59,302 nt of DNA from a virus. Positions 15,060 to 21,971 of the stretch are shown here, in pieces; position 1 is the stretch's first letter, and each line of letters opens with the position of its first letter. A program made the position numbers and the translations under genes. The stretch lies in the IMG/VR virus record IMGVR_UViG_3300025889_000130, positions 1 to 59,302 of that record, one strand, 5' to 3'. Under the pieces are notes generated by a model. It was not told the origin of the DNA. It was given only the letters and a program-made list of their open reading frames with translations, and did not search any database.

Positions 15060-15098
15060 CCTTACCGAGAAAAAACTTTCATTATCTTTCAAAAAGCA

Positions 15099-15126
15099 TT
15101 GACATTAACAATTTTTTCTACATCAT
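15099..15126 (+). promoter_or_regulatory. Early promoter, near-leaderless type
   Basis: TTGACA (15099-15104), N16, CATCAT (15121-15126); ATG at 15134. Confidence 0.5.
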
Positions 15127-15133
15127 TAAACCC

Positions 15134-15466
15134 ATGATTAAAATTCAAAATTTAGAGTTCCGCCGAACCAAAACCCTTCACGACAATCCAAAAATTTACT
15201 GGGAAATTGTCAAATGGGATAAAATGAAATTAGATGGTGAGGAAAAGGAGTATTGTTTCAGCCTCGCCATTTGGGATAAGAATGATGAGGGTTGGGAACT
15301 TCGTTTTGTTGGTTCAAGGCCATTTGAACTTGACGGCATGGGAATTTTTTGGGAACTTGCCACCTTTGGACAAAAGTATTTAGATGCACTTTTTGATTTG
15401 ACAGAATCTTATCCTAATGTAGAATATGGCAATTATTATCAAGACAAGGTAAAAAATGAAAAATAA
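15134..15466 (+). CDS. Hypothetical protein, 110 aa
   Basis: Start taken at the promoter-linked ATG (ATGATTAAA); longer in-frame extensions run through the hairpin and are not credible. MIKIQNLEFRRTKTLHDNPKIYWEIVKWDKMKLDGEEKEYCFSLAIWDKNDEGWELRFVGSRPFELD...: beta-rich with WD/GWELRF repeats, likely a small beta-sheet protein. Overlaps the next gene by 11 nt. Confidence 0.6.
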   Translation: MIKIQNLEFRRTKTLHDNPKIYWEIVKWDKMKLDGEEKEYCFSLAIWDKNDEGWELRFVGSRPFELDGMGIFWELATFGQKYLDALFDLTESYPNVEYGNYYQDKVKNEK

Positions 15467-15677
15467 TTTTTATAGAGCAGTTGATAGAGATGGCAAGATG
15501 CCTGTCTTATGTAGCAAGGAATATGATATTCCAGAAACACATCCTTATTTTGTAAGATACAAAAACAACAAACCTGTTTCTTATCGTGGTACAGAAGAAA
15601 TTATATTTGAAAATGGAAAAGTTTATGATTATTCAATCAATGAATTTATTTATCCTGACAACTTATTAAAAGAATAA
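15456..15677 (+). CDS. Hypothetical protein, 73 aa
   Basis: MKNNFYRAVDRDGKMPVLCSKEYDIPETHPYFVRYKNNKPVSYRGTEEIIFENGKVYDYSINEF...; beta-rich. Translationally coupled to the preceding gene by overlap. Not recognised. Confidence 0.5.
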   Translation: MKNNFYRAVDRDGKMPVLCSKEYDIPETHPYFVRYKNNKPVSYRGTEEIIFENGKVYDYSINEFIYPDNLLKE

Positions 15678-15678
15678 A

Positions 15679-15837
15679 ATGACAATACAAGAAATTGAAA
15701 AAGATGTCCCACCTCATGTTGATGGGAAAAATCGTCGACAACTAATTGATCACCTTTTGGATGAAATGAACTCTGACGGGATGGCAAAACTTCTTGCTCT
15801 TGGCAAGCTGAAAATTCTTTGCCCAAAAAGAAAATAG
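15679..15837 (+). CDS. Small hypothetical protein, 52 aa
   Basis: MTIQEIEKDVPPHVDGKNRRQLIDHLLDEMNSDGMAKLLALGKLKILCPKRK. One nucleotide after the previous stop. Helical, basic C-terminus; unknown. Third gene of this cassette; the next promoter begins inside the gap right after it. Confidence 0.45.
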   Translation: MTIQEIEKDVPPHVDGKNRRQLIDHLLDEMNSDGMAKLLALGKLKILCPKRK

Positions 15838-15840
15838 TTG

Positions 15841-15868
15841 TTGACAAAACATTAAAAATTAACATACT
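15841..15868 (+). promoter_or_regulatory. Early promoter, near-leaderless type
   Basis: TTGACA (15841-15846), N16, CATACT (15863-15868); ACAAACC then ATG at 15876. No hairpin repeat precedes it. Confidence 0.65.
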
Positions 15869-15875
15869 ACAAACC

Positions 15876-16106
15876 ATGAAACGCATATTCAAACTACCAG
15901 TATCTTGGACATCAATCGGAACAATGGAGATAAATGCTTCCAGCCTAGAAGAGGCTATTGCAATAGCAGAGGACGAACTTACGGGGCTTCCAGAAGATAG
16001 CGAATATCTAGAAGGGTCATTTGAAGTAAATGTTGATCTTATCGACGAAGTGAAAGCGGCGGTAGGAGAAGAAAACTTAGCCAACAATGCGATATTAAAC
16101 ATTTGA
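15876..16106 (+). CDS. Hypothetical protein, 76 aa
   Basis: MKRIFKLPVSWTSIGTMEINASSLEEAIAIAEDELTGLPEDSEYLEGSFEVNVDLIDEVKA...: strand, then an Ala/Glu helix, then strand, a pattern shared by many small phage proteins with a SLEEAIAIAED motif. Function unknown. Start set by promoter. Confidence 0.55.
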   Translation: MKRIFKLPVSWTSIGTMEINASSLEEAIAIAEDELTGLPEDSEYLEGSFEVNVDLIDEVKAAVGEENLANNAILNI

Positions 16107-16130
16107 CAAAAACATAAAAATCAACAAACT
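16103..16130 (+). promoter_or_regulatory. Early promoter for 16139 gene
   Basis: TTGACA (16103-16108) overlaps the preceding stop codon; N16; CAAACT (16125-16130); ATG 8 nt on. Confidence 0.55.
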
Positions 16131-16138
16131 AATAGACT

Positions 16139-16366
16139 ATGAACATTATCAAAAAAATCACTGACTTCTTCACCCCTAAGATGAACCTTGTTTATCAAAG
16201 CAAAAATGGAGACATTGACCTATACAAAGTTAATGCTTTTCATTACAAAAACAAGTTCGGCAACAAAAAGCTCCGCAAGGAAAACATTGGCATCCGCACT
16301 TGGTGTTACAACCGCAAAGGGTATCGTTCTTTTAGGTACGAGGGTATTCTTAGCTTGTCTAAATAA
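16139..16366 (+). CDS. Hypothetical basic protein, 75 aa
   Basis: MNIIKKITDFFTPKMNLVYQSKNGDIDLYKVNAFHYKNKFGNKKLRKENIGIRTWCYNRKGYRSFRYEGILSLSK: strongly basic second half with aromatic residues, could bind nucleic acid (inference). Followed by a strong terminator. Confidence 0.55.
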   Translation: MNIIKKITDFFTPKMNLVYQSKNGDIDLYKVNAFHYKNKFGNKKLRKENIGIRTWCYNRKGYRSFRYEGILSLSK

Positions 16367-16388
16367 TTTTGTTCGGTTATTCATGTTG

Positions 16389-16431
16389 CCCCGTTGAGAG
16401 CTTGTTGACTTGGTTCTCAACGGGGTTTTTT
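16389..16431 (+). terminator. Rho-independent terminator
   Basis: CCCCGTTGAGA / TCTCAACGGGG, 11-bp perfect stem, then six T. It abuts hairpin repeat copy 4. Confidence 0.9.
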
Positions 16432-16462
16432 GGCACGCCAGCGGCTGCCCGCCCCGTGCCAA
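16430..16462 (+). repeat. 33-nt hairpin repeat, copy 4
   Basis: Consensus form: loop CCAGCGGCTGCCCGCCC, which itself can pair GCGG/CCGC. Confidence 0.9.
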
Positions 16463-16502
16463 TTTTTATCGTAAAAAATTTTTAATTTTCTGCAAAATTA
16501 AC

Positions 16503-16530
16503 TTGACCGCACGAAAAAAATCGCCATACT
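16503..16530 (+). promoter_or_regulatory. Early promoter, near-leaderless type
   Basis: TTGACC (16503-16508), N16, CATACT (16525-16530); ATG at 16538. Confidence 0.65.
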
Positions 16531-16537
16531 AGTAAGT

Positions 16538-16654
16538 ATGAAAATTAAGGTAAGAATTAAACATGGGATTTGGACGAAGTCCCGCCCACATAAAGTTAAG
16601 AAAAATCTTCTCCCAAGGGAACAAAAACACAAAAAAAGATTTGACACTGAGTAA
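16538..16654 (+). CDS. Small very basic peptide, 38 aa
   Basis: MKIKVRIKHGIWTKSRPHKVKKNLLPREQKHKKRFDTE: about one third Lys/Arg. Promoter-linked start. May bind nucleic acid or an acidic host target; no family recognised. The next promoter's -35 lies inside its last codons. Confidence 0.45.
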   Translation: MKIKVRIKHGIWTKSRPHKVKKNLLPREQKHKKRFDTE

Positions 16655-16668
16655 AAAATCTATTTAAT
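16641..16668 (+). promoter_or_regulatory. Promoter for DUF932-like gene
   Basis: TTGACA (16641-16646), N16, TTTAAT (16663-16668); 35-nt leader with GATTATTAACC before ATG 16704. Confidence 0.5.
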
Positions 16669-16703
16669 TAAACCTGATTATTAACCTAAAAACTGATAAA
16701 GCT

Positions 16704-17474
16704 ATGAAAACACTAAACATTGACATCTGCGGTTCTGACCGCACCCAAGCCACCCTCGAAGAAGTTTATGCGGTTCAAACGCCACAAAAGACCGATACAT
16801 GGACTCCTATCAGTCACAAGCTACTCATTGAGCAAACCAAAGAAAAGCTGGATGCAAACGGCTTTAACATCATTGCCGAAAATCACAATCTTGCCCGATT
16901 TGGCCAGCGTTATTTTGGCCTCATGCAGGTGCAAGATCGCAACGCTCCTGAAAATCCAGATCGTGCGACTGTGATTGGTTTGCGTAATGGGCATGACAAG
17001 TGCTTTCCTGCTGGTATTATGGCAGGGGATGCCCCATTTGTATGCAGCAACCTTGTTTTCAACAACGAAATCGTCATCGCTCGCCGCCATACGAAAAACA
17101 TCGACAATGAAAACATCGCTGGCAACATTTTCCACAAAGTTGCTAACGCCATCGGCCAACTTCGGGAATCCTGGCAAAGTCAGGAAAAGAGGGTAAACGC
17201 TTACAAAAGCTATGACCTCAGTTCCAATAGTGAGGCCAATGATTTAATCATTAAGGCATATCAAAATGGTGCTTGCTCCAAAACTCAGATCGCTGACATC
17301 GTGGATCAATGGAACACCCCGAATCACAACGAGTTCCTTGACCGCAACCTCTATTCTCTATACAATTCCTTTTCGGAAGTCTGGAAAGGAAACCTGGGAC
17401 TGCTCCCGAATCGTTCTACCCAACTCCACGCCTTGTTCGACGGCGTAGCTGAAGCCGAACTGGTCGAGGCATAA
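16704..17474 (+). CDS. DUF932-like phage/plasmid protein
   Basis: 256 aa. TWTPISHKLLIEQTKEKLDANGFNII, then RYFGLMQVQ, GLRNGHDKCFPAGIMAGDAPFVCSNLVFNNE, and a long helical tail with FLDRNLYSLYNSFSEVWKG match the pattern of DUF932 proteins carried by phages and plasmids. The NG.DK...AG.....VCSN core is the most characteristic part. Function of the family is not established. Codon usage is richer in GC than the left arm. Ends before a GC stem and hairpin repeat. Confidence 0.6.
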   Translation: MKTLNIDICGSDRTQATLEEVYAVQTPQKTDTWTPISHKLLIEQTKEKLDANGFNIIAENHNLARFGQRYFGLMQVQDRNAPENPDRATVIGLRNGHDKCFPAGIMAGDAPFVCSNLVFNNEIVIARRHTKNIDNENIAGNIFHKVANAIGQLRESWQSQEKRVNAYKSYDLSSNSEANDLIIKAYQNGACSKTQIADIVDQWNTPNHNEFLDRNLYSLYNSFSEVWKGNLGLLPNRSTQLHALFDGVAEAELVEA

Positions 17475-17485
17475 AGTACCCCTAA

Positions 17486-17524
17486 TAGCCCCCGCCAAGG
17501 AAAAGGCCACCCTTGGCGGGGCTA
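17486..17524 (+). terminator. GC stem-loop after DUF932-like gene
   Basis: TAGCCCCCGCCAAGG pairs with CCTTGGCGGGGCTA (one bulged C), but no T-run follows; hairpin repeat copy 5 comes next. Confidence 0.6.
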
Positions 17525-17528
17525 AAAA

Positions 17529-17561
17529 TTGGCACGCCAGCGGCTGCCCGCCCCGTGCCAA
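17529..17561 (+). repeat. 33-nt hairpin repeat, copy 5
   Basis: Consensus sequence, loop CCAGCGGCTGCCCGCCC. Confidence 0.9.
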
Positions 17562-17600
17562 CTTTACCACAAAAAAAATTTATTTTTTTTTGCAAAAAGC

Positions 17601-17628
17601 TTGACTTGACCCGATTTTCTGTCATTCT
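17601..17628 (+). promoter_or_regulatory. Early promoter for glycosylase-like gene
   Basis: TTGACT (17601-17606), N16 with TTTTCTGT, CATTCT (17623-17628); ATG at 17636. Confidence 0.65.
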
Positions 17629-17635
17629 ATAAAGC

Positions 17636-18205
17636 ATGATTAACCCATCTAACATAACTAAGTATCAACGTAACGATTATTGCTTACAGGAATTCTTGTT
17701 GTTCTGTATTTGCGTAACTGGAAAAAGGAGTGCAATTGAAAGCGTCAAGCTCGATGCCTTTCTTGATGACAACTTGTTTCCCATACCATTGAAACCTTTT
17801 CAGTTTATTAGGTTTCTCGACTCAATCGGTAAACTTGAGAGTCAACTGCAAAAGCATAGGATCTCACCCTATTCCCAAAGGCTCAAAAGTTTTCGTGCAG
17901 TTACTAAGCTAACAAATCTTGAACGAGTTGAAATAGAGGACTTGGTAACTATCCCAGGTATAGGACTAAAGACGGCAAGATTCTTTTTGTCTCACTCAAG
18001 AAAGAACTTTGATGAACCCGTCCTTGACACTCACATTTTGCGTTATTTAAGGAACAATGGGCATAACGCACCAAAGTCCACCCCACAAAACCCTGAGATA
18101 TACGCAAGGTTTGCCAAAATATTTAAAAATATTGCTAATAAGGCTAATAAGTCCGTCACCAAGCTTGACCTCGAAATCTGGAGGGAGTACAGCGGCTCAA
18201 CTTAA
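17636..18205 (+). CDS. HhH-GPD-type DNA base-excision glycosylase-like protein
   Basis: 189 aa. The helix-hairpin-helix DNA-binding motif LVTIPGIGLKTARFFL (103-118) is followed by LDTHILRYLR with Asp131 in the place of the catalytic Asp of the endonuclease III/MutY/AlkA superfamily (V/L-D-T-H). No catalytic Lys in the hairpin and no C-terminal 4Fe-4S cysteines, so it would be a monofunctional, cluster-free member, and it is shorter than Nth. With UvdE and ligase it suggests phage-encoded DNA repair or, alternatively, processing of modified bases. Superfamily call is good; substrate unknown. Confidence 0.7.
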   Translation: MINPSNITKYQRNDYCLQEFLLFCICVTGKRSAIESVKLDAFLDDNLFPIPLKPFQFIRFLDSIGKLESQLQKHRISPYSQRLKSFRAVTKLTNLERVEIEDLVTIPGIGLKTARFFLSHSRKNFDEPVLDTHILRYLRNNGHNAPKSTPQNPEIYARFAKIFKNIANKANKSVTKLDLEIWREYSGST

Positions 18206-18210
18206 GTGAG

Positions 18211-18255
18211 TTGGGGAATATTCCCCAATCGCAGGAGTTGGGGAATATTCCCCAA
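18211..18255 (+). repeat. Tandem pair of TTGGGGAATATTCCCCAA palindromes, copies 2 and 3
   Basis: Copies at 18211-18228 and 18238-18255, 27 bp apart start to start, just after a stop codon. The intervening bases are TCGCAGGAG. Confidence 0.85.
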
Positions 18256-18278
18256 TCAAAGTTTTTTAATTATTTTGG

Positions 18279-18306
18279 TTGACTTGAGCTAATTTTCTGT
18301 CATTCT
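18279..18306 (+). promoter_or_regulatory. Early promoter, near-leaderless type
   Basis: TTGACT (18279-18284), N16, CATTCT (18301-18306); GTAAAGC then ATG at 18314. Preceded by palindromes, not by the GC hairpin. Confidence 0.65.
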
Positions 18307-18313
18307 GTAAAGC

Positions 18314-18727
18314 ATGATTAACTTATTACCCGCAGAGAAGCGAAAAGACCCAAGGTATCTTATCAATCACCTTAAGCCAGTAAAGGTTTACCGCAACCTT
18401 CACAAAAATTGTTATTCAGTTCAGCAAGATGGTTTAGTCAAAGGCCATTTCAAAGAATTAGCTATAAAAAACCCAAAGTTCCTAGTTCAAAGTATTGGCA
18501 GGGAACGAGTTCGCAGAACGCAATCCAAGAATGTCCATGCGTTTGTCATTGGTTACTTGGAAGACTTTGTTGGGCTTCGGGCAATAGCGGGAGAGTGTGT
18601 GACTTATAACCCCTATAAAAATGATTCATTCGTTTATCGGGACACTGGCAATCCAGTCAACAAAAGTAAGTATGCAGACTTTTTTTTCTCGACAGAGGGG
18701 AAAGCCATTGTTAAAGTAGAACGATAA
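18314..18727 (+). CDS. Conserved-looking hypothetical protein, 137 aa
   Basis: MINLLPAEKRKDPRYLINHLKPVKVYRNLHKNCYSVQQDGLVKGHFKELAIKNPKFLVQSIGRERVRRTQSKNVHAFVIGYLEDF...: the VYRNLHKNCYSVQ..GLV.GH and NVHAFV.G signatures recall a small family of unknown function seen in phages and bacteria (recollection, unverified). The first five codons equal those of the two GP88-like genes although the proteins are otherwise unrelated. Confidence 0.6.
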   Translation: MINLLPAEKRKDPRYLINHLKPVKVYRNLHKNCYSVQQDGLVKGHFKELAIKNPKFLVQSIGRERVRRTQSKNVHAFVIGYLEDFVGLRAIAGECVTYNPYKNDSFVYRDTGNPVNKSKYADFFFSTEGKAIVKVER

Positions 18728-18728
18728 A

Positions 18729-18920
18729 ATGAAATTTGATTATCCCAGACCACTTGAATTTTTCCACCCTGATTATGATGTCGCCTGTGGAGGCACAGAA
18801 GTACCAATGGTTAGCAAAGCAGGCACAGTGCTTTACGTGTGGAATAAGATAGACAAAGAATATGAATACTATCACTTTGAACATGATAGATTCTATCGAG
18901 AGTACGAAATTGAAATCTAA
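18729..18920 (+). CDS. Small hypothetical protein, 63 aa
   Basis: MKFDYPRPLEFFHPDYDVACGGTEVPMVSKAGTVLYVWNKIDKEYEYYHFEHDRFYREYEIEI; aromatic and acidic. One nucleotide after the preceding stop, cotranscribed. Not recognised. Confidence 0.5.
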   Translation: MKFDYPRPLEFFHPDYDVACGGTEVPMVSKAGTVLYVWNKIDKEYEYYHFEHDRFYREYEIEI

Positions 18921-18931
18921 TATCAAACAAC

Positions 18932-19198
18932 ATGGAAAAATCATCACTCATTAACCTTATCTGCAAAAAAGACCACCTTGGAACCATGCTTCCGATTTCT
19001 AACGAGCCAGAATTTGATTCTGATACTGGAGAATGGGATTTGTGGTTTGCCTATGAAGACTTGCAAGACCCTGACCGCAATGACGATATGACTCATATTG
19101 GTTTTTCGTCCAAGCAAGCCGCTGAAAATTGCATTGGCGAACTTGTTACAATGCGTGGACAAAAAAGTCTCCAACTTGAAAAAGAGCTGTCTCTATAA
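18932..19198 (+). CDS. Hypothetical protein, 88 aa
   Basis: MEKSSLINLICKKDHLGTMLPISNEPEFDSDTGEWDLWFAYEDLQDPDRNDDMTHIGFSSKQAAENCIGEL...; acidic, with a SSKQAAE helix typical of small phage strand-helix folds. Follows the previous gene by 11 nt. Confidence 0.5.
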   Translation: MEKSSLINLICKKDHLGTMLPISNEPEFDSDTGEWDLWFAYEDLQDPDRNDDMTHIGFSSKQAAENCIGELVTMRGQKSLQLEKELSL

Positions 19199-19216
19199 CA
19201 ATAATTAAGAATCAAA

Positions 19217-19402
19217 ATGACTATCAAACTATTAGAAGATATTAAAGTTCTCCCGTATTACGAACTATTCAAAGCTGGCAATTACAAGGCGCACCTTGCT
19301 GTGAATCAACCCAACTGGCAAGAAGAGGGCTTAGTCTTTATTAGTAATGGAGCAACAGACTTGCTTCTTTCCAAGGATGATTATCAAATTGTTTCAAAAT
19401 AA
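19217..19402 (+). CDS. Small hypothetical protein, 61 aa
   Basis: MTIKLLEDIKVLPYYELFKAGNYKAHLAVNQPNWQEEGLVFISNGATDLLLSKDDYQIVSK; all-beta pattern resembling an SH3-like barrel of about 60 residues. Same operon as its neighbours. Function unknown. Confidence 0.5.
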   Translation: MTIKLLEDIKVLPYYELFKAGNYKAHLAVNQPNWQEEGLVFISNGATDLLLSKDDYQIVSK

Positions 19403-19423
19403 AAATAATAACCAAAAATAAAA

Positions 19424-19600
19424 ATGATTGTTGAAAAAGTAGTATATGGCTATATCGTCCAACGCTTTAAAGAGGACGGTGAATTTATTGAGCAAGATAA
19501 CTTTGTGGCCGATGGAGACGTCGCCTACGAAGACGAAGATGGAAATCCGCTGGATCATCTCGATCTTTGCAAATATTATCATACTTTTGATGTCAAATAA
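19424..19600 (+). CDS. Small acidic protein, 58 aa
   Basis: MIVEKVVYGYIVQRFKEDGEFIEQDNFVADGDVAYEDEDGNPLDHLDLCKYYHTFDVK; strands then acidic loop. Last gene of the 18314 operon, 21 nt behind its neighbour. A terminator follows within 50 nt. Confidence 0.5.
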   Translation: MIVEKVVYGYIVQRFKEDGEFIEQDNFVADGDVAYEDEDGNPLDHLDLCKYYHTFDVK

Positions 19601-19649
19601 CCAAATAATAAATAATTAAATAACAAATAACTTTCGTTAGGTTAATCTG

Positions 19650-19688
19650 CCCCGTCGAGGTTTATGATGATCCTCGGCGGGGCTTTTT
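19650..19688 (+). terminator. Rho-independent terminator
   Basis: CCCCGTCGAGG / CCTCGGCGGGG (one G-T pair), 11-nt loop, then CTTTTT, merging into the hairpin repeat. Confidence 0.85.
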
Positions 19689-19719
19689 GGCACGCCAGCG
19701 GCTGCCCGCCCCGTGCCAA
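19687..19719 (+). repeat. 33-nt hairpin repeat, copy 6
   Basis: Consensus sequence; its leading TT is the end of the terminator T-run. Confidence 0.9.
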
Positions 19720-19788
19720 CTTATATTTGCTAGCAAAAGTATTACAAAAGCTGCCCCCCTAAAAAAACACTTTTTCGCAAAAAAAAGT

Positions 19789-19853
19789 TTGACCACGAGC
19801 TTTTTTCTGTCAAACTAGGGGGACATTAAGATTAACCTGAACGAAAGAAAATT
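19789..19853 (+). promoter_or_regulatory. Early promoter with conserved leader
   Basis: TTGACC (19789-19794), N16, CAAACT (19811-19816), then leader GGGGGACATTAAGATTAACC and GAACGAAAGAAAATT before ATG 19854. First of the long-leader class. Confidence 0.7.
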
Positions 19854-20033
19854 ATGTTATCAGTAAAACGCCACCCGAATCTTGACAACTGGTTTGAAGT
19901 CCGCATATTTGGAGAACTCATTGACCAATTTACGTCTGCCGTAAAAGCCATCCAGTTTGCTGAGAAAATTAAGAAAAAAGAAAGGTTTGATATTGTCCAT
20001 ATTGACCTGAAGCGTCAAGATGAAGAAAATTGA
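19854..20033 (+). CDS. Small RHPNLDNW-family protein, 59 aa, copy 1
   Basis: MLSVKRHPNLDNWFEVRIFGELIDQFTSAVKAIQFAEKIKKKERFDIVHIDLKRQDEEN: strand, strand, helix, strand. Paralogues at 25002 (very close) and 25725 (diverged) share RHxNLDNW and the SAVKAI..A helix. The shape resembles small modulators that bind a host protein, but the target is unknown. Confidence 0.6.
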   Translation: MLSVKRHPNLDNWFEVRIFGELIDQFTSAVKAIQFAEKIKKKERFDIVHIDLKRQDEEN

Positions 20034-20061
20034 ATCATAATTATTAAAATTGAAAAAACAG

Positions 20062-20403
20062 ATGACCACTATATACCAGCACACACCTCACTACACTATT
20101 ACCCCTTATTACGTTTACGCCGACATCGCAATCCAGGATGTAAAAAACAGGCTCGCCGCCGCAGAAATTCAAATTAGTGTAAGTGAACAACAAAACAGAA
20201 TTGACAACCCGATTGGCACAGGTCCTGGCGGGCGTGTAAGGTTGGGCGATGATATGCTCCCTTCAACTTACCTTATCAGCGTCAGAGATGAAGATGCAGA
20301 AAAAGCTCGGCGGATTCTTGTACATAATTTTGATTCTTTTTCAAGAGATAGGATTGTAAAAATTCTTGCTACTGATACAAAAAAAGATGAAAATTTGTTT
20401 TGA
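20062..20403 (+). CDS. DUF2007-like small protein, 113 aa
   Basis: ATG at 20062 preferred over the upstream TTG. MTTIYQHTPHYTITPYYVYADIAIQDVKNRLAAAEIQISVSEQ...LPSTYLISVRDEDAEKARRILVHNF: the order helix with LAAAEI, loop, then YLISVRDEDAEKARRIL is the ferredoxin-like arrangement of DUF2007 'putative signal transducing' proteins. The resemblance is by eye. 28 nt after the preceding gene and likely cotranscribed. Confidence 0.5.
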   Translation: MTTIYQHTPHYTITPYYVYADIAIQDVKNRLAAAEIQISVSEQQNRIDNPIGTGPGGRVRLGDDMLPSTYLISVRDEDAEKARRILVHNFDSFSRDRIVKILATDTKKDENLF

Positions 20404-20427
20404 CAATTTAAAGTAATTAACCAGAAT
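20400..20427 (+). promoter_or_regulatory. Promoter for 20457 gene
   Basis: TTGACA (20400-20405) overlaps the preceding stop; N16; CAGAAT (20422-20427); leader contains ATTAACCTGAAC. Confidence 0.45.
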
Positions 20428-20456
20428 AAAACGCATTAACCTGAACTAAGAAAAAA

Positions 20457-20726
20457 ATGAATCAAGATTACGACTACCTTCAACTCCACCATGATGATTT
20501 CGGCCTTGTCGTAAAGGGCTATAAAGAGGATGGTTACCCGTCCCACTCCGTGCTTGCAGGGCAAACCCGCATTGACTATCTGAACACTTTCGACACTGAA
20601 GAGGAAGCTATTAAGGCGTACCCAGAACTCGCCCCAAAAGGCGAAACGCAATGGGGTTCGACCTGGGCGGACGCTCAGATTAAGGACGTTTCTTGGCTTC
20701 CTGATAGACCAGATTTGAGTTTGTAA
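20457..20726 (+). CDS. Hypothetical protein, 89 aa
   Basis: MNQDYDYLQLHHDDFGLVVKGYKEDGYPSHSVLAGQTRIDYLNTFDTEEEAIKAYPELAPKGETQWGSTWADAQIKDVSWLPDRPDLSL. The FDTEEEAIKAYP helix and Trp/Pro-rich end are typical of small phage proteins related to cyanobacterial and phage DUFs; not assigned. Two GC stem-loops follow. Confidence 0.55.
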   Translation: MNQDYDYLQLHHDDFGLVVKGYKEDGYPSHSVLAGQTRIDYLNTFDTEEEAIKAYPELAPKGETQWGSTWADAQIKDVSWLPDRPDLSL

Positions 20727-20738
20727 TGGGTTGATCTG

Positions 20739-20862
20739 CCTCGCCAGGGTTTGTGGTTATCCCCTGGCGGGGCTTCACTTTTCGCTTGTGGGCGGGAATA
20801 GGCTGATTACTGCGTAGCGGGGTCGGCCTCTCCGCTTACGGGCGGGGAGGGCTTCTTTATTT
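20739..20862 (+). terminator. Double terminator block, copy 1
   Basis: First stem CCTCGCCAGGG / CCCTGGCGGGG (20739-20772), second stem CCTCTCCGC / GCGGGGAGG (20827-20850) followed by GCTTCTTTATTTT. The whole block plus the next hairpin recurs at 21984-22139 with few changes. Confidence 0.8.
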
Positions 20863-20894
20863 TGGCACGCCAGCGGCTGCCCGCCCCGTGCCAA
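20862..20894 (+). repeat. 33-nt hairpin repeat, copy 7
   Basis: Consensus sequence. Confidence 0.9.
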
Positions 20895-20964
20895 CTCATA
20901 TTTGATAGCAAAAGTATTACAAAAGCTTCCCCAAAAAAAAAATCACTTTTTTGCAAAAAAAGCA

Positions 20965-20992
20965 TTGACCAAAGAAGAAATTTCCCCATACT
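20965..20992 (+). promoter_or_regulatory. Early promoter with leader
   Basis: TTGACC (20965-20970), N16, CATACT (20987-20992); leader with CTAAAGATTAACCTAATT to ATG 21032. Confidence 0.65.
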
Positions 20993-21031
20993 TATTTTTA
21001 TAACCTAAAGATTAACCTAATTAAAAAAACT

Positions 21032-21280
21032 ATGAAACACCTCTCACAAGCTCTCTCAGAACTCGGACTCTCACAAAATTGGTTCGATGAATTGAAATCG
21101 GAAGTTGAATCGGACAAAACATTTTCTGAAAATGGATTGCTTACCACTACAAGAGAAGATGTCGAAGATGAGTTTGTCCAACTCGATGTCCGTCTTGAAA
21201 AAATTGATGACAATGACGAAAGTTTTGTTGACATGGATGCAGTTTCTTCTACAATGGCAAACGTATTTAACCAAAATTAA
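21032..21280 (+). CDS. Hypothetical acidic protein, 82 aa
   Basis: MKHLSQALSELGLSQNWFDELKSEVESDKTFSENGLLTTTREDVEDEFVQLDVRLEKIDDNDESFVDMDAVSSTMANVFNQN; helical, strongly acidic. First gene of a five-gene run ending at 21971. Unknown. Confidence 0.55.
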   Translation: MKHLSQALSELGLSQNWFDELKSEVESDKTFSENGLLTTTREDVEDEFVQLDVRLEKIDDNDESFVDMDAVSSTMANVFNQN

Positions 21281-21282
21281 AA

Positions 21283-21438
21283 ATGACAATCGAAACCCTC
21301 AATCTTATTATCGACCAAAACGCTGACGCTGCCCTTGCTGGCGACGAATCCGCAATTTACAACATACAATGGGCTGAAGAGCAGTTGACAAAATTGGCTT
21401 TCCTTAAAGTTCGTGAACTAGACCAAAAACAAAAATGA
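21283..21438 (+). CDS. Small helical protein, 51 aa, tandem paralogue A
   Basis: MTIETLNLIIDQNADAALAGDESAIYNIQWAEEQLTKLAFLKVRELDQKQK. Directly followed, with ATGA overlap, by a related gene at 21435 (LESINLIFKQNSADAIAGNESAFSKIELAAEQLIEL). Tandem duplication within one operon; function unknown. Confidence 0.55.
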   Translation: MTIETLNLIIDQNADAALAGDESAIYNIQWAEEQLTKLAFLKVRELDQKQK

Positions 21439-21638
21439 GTAGACTTGAATCCATAAATCTTATTTTTAAGCAAAATAGTGCGGATGCTATTGCTGGAAAT
21501 GAATCCGCCTTTTCTAAAATCGAATTGGCTGCAGAGCAGTTGATAGAGTTAGGCCGTTTGAATAAATTAGCATGTCGGCATTTTAGAGAGTGTGCTCAAA
21601 TTAAAGCGGGAATATTTAAAAGCGATTTAGAAAAATGA
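21435..21638 (+). CDS. Small helical protein, 67 aa, tandem paralogue B
   Basis: MSRLESINLIFKQNSADAIAGNESAFSKIELAAEQLIELGRLNKLACRHFRECAQIKAGIFKSDLEK. Aligns with paralogue A over its first 45 residues and adds a C-terminal segment with two Cys. ATGA overlaps at both ends indicate tight coupling. Confidence 0.55.
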   Translation: MSRLESINLIFKQNSADAIAGNESAFSKIELAAEQLIELGRLNKLACRHFRECAQIKAGIFKSDLEK

Positions 21639-21802
21639 ATATACTACAAAACATATTACTTGCTATTATCTTTGGCAATTTTGTTGTTGCCGCCGTGATG
21701 GTATTACTTTACATTCAATTTAGCATTGAGGATAAAAAAATGAAAAAAGAACTGGAAGAAATGTATGATGAGTATTATGGGCAAGATAAAAAATCTAATT
21801 AA
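21635..21802 (+). CDS. Small single-span membrane protein, 55 aa
   Basis: MNILQNILLAIIFGNFVVAAVMVLLYIQFS is one transmembrane segment, followed by a charged cytoplasmic-type tail (IEDKKMKKELEEMYDEYYGQDKKSN). ATGA overlap with the previous gene. Could be an early inner-membrane protein; role unknown. Confidence 0.55.
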   Translation: MNILQNILLAIIFGNFVVAAVMVLLYIQFSIEDKKMKKELEEMYDEYYGQDKKSN

Positions 21803-21815
21803 GAAGGAGAATAAA

Positions 21816-21971
21816 ATGAATCATTTAGTTATTATTGATAAGAAGACTTATTTTGAATATAGGCTTGGGAATCATTGTGGCAGTATGCCGAAGGCGCATT
21901 ACCCACAAGTTCAAGACGTTGTAAGTTATTTGAATAATTATTATTCTTTTGACACTCATGAGGTAATCTAA
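21816..21971 (+). CDS. Small hypothetical protein, 51 aa
   Basis: The ATG at 21816 has AAGGAG 6 nt upstream, so it is preferred over in-frame ATGs at 21765 and 21777. MNHLVIIDKKTYFEYRLGNHCGSMPKAHYPQVQDVVSYLNNYYSFDTHEVI. Unknown; closes the operon before a double terminator. Confidence 0.5.
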   Translation: MNHLVIIDKKTYFEYRLGNHCGSMPKAHYPQVQDVVSYLNNYYSFDTHEVI

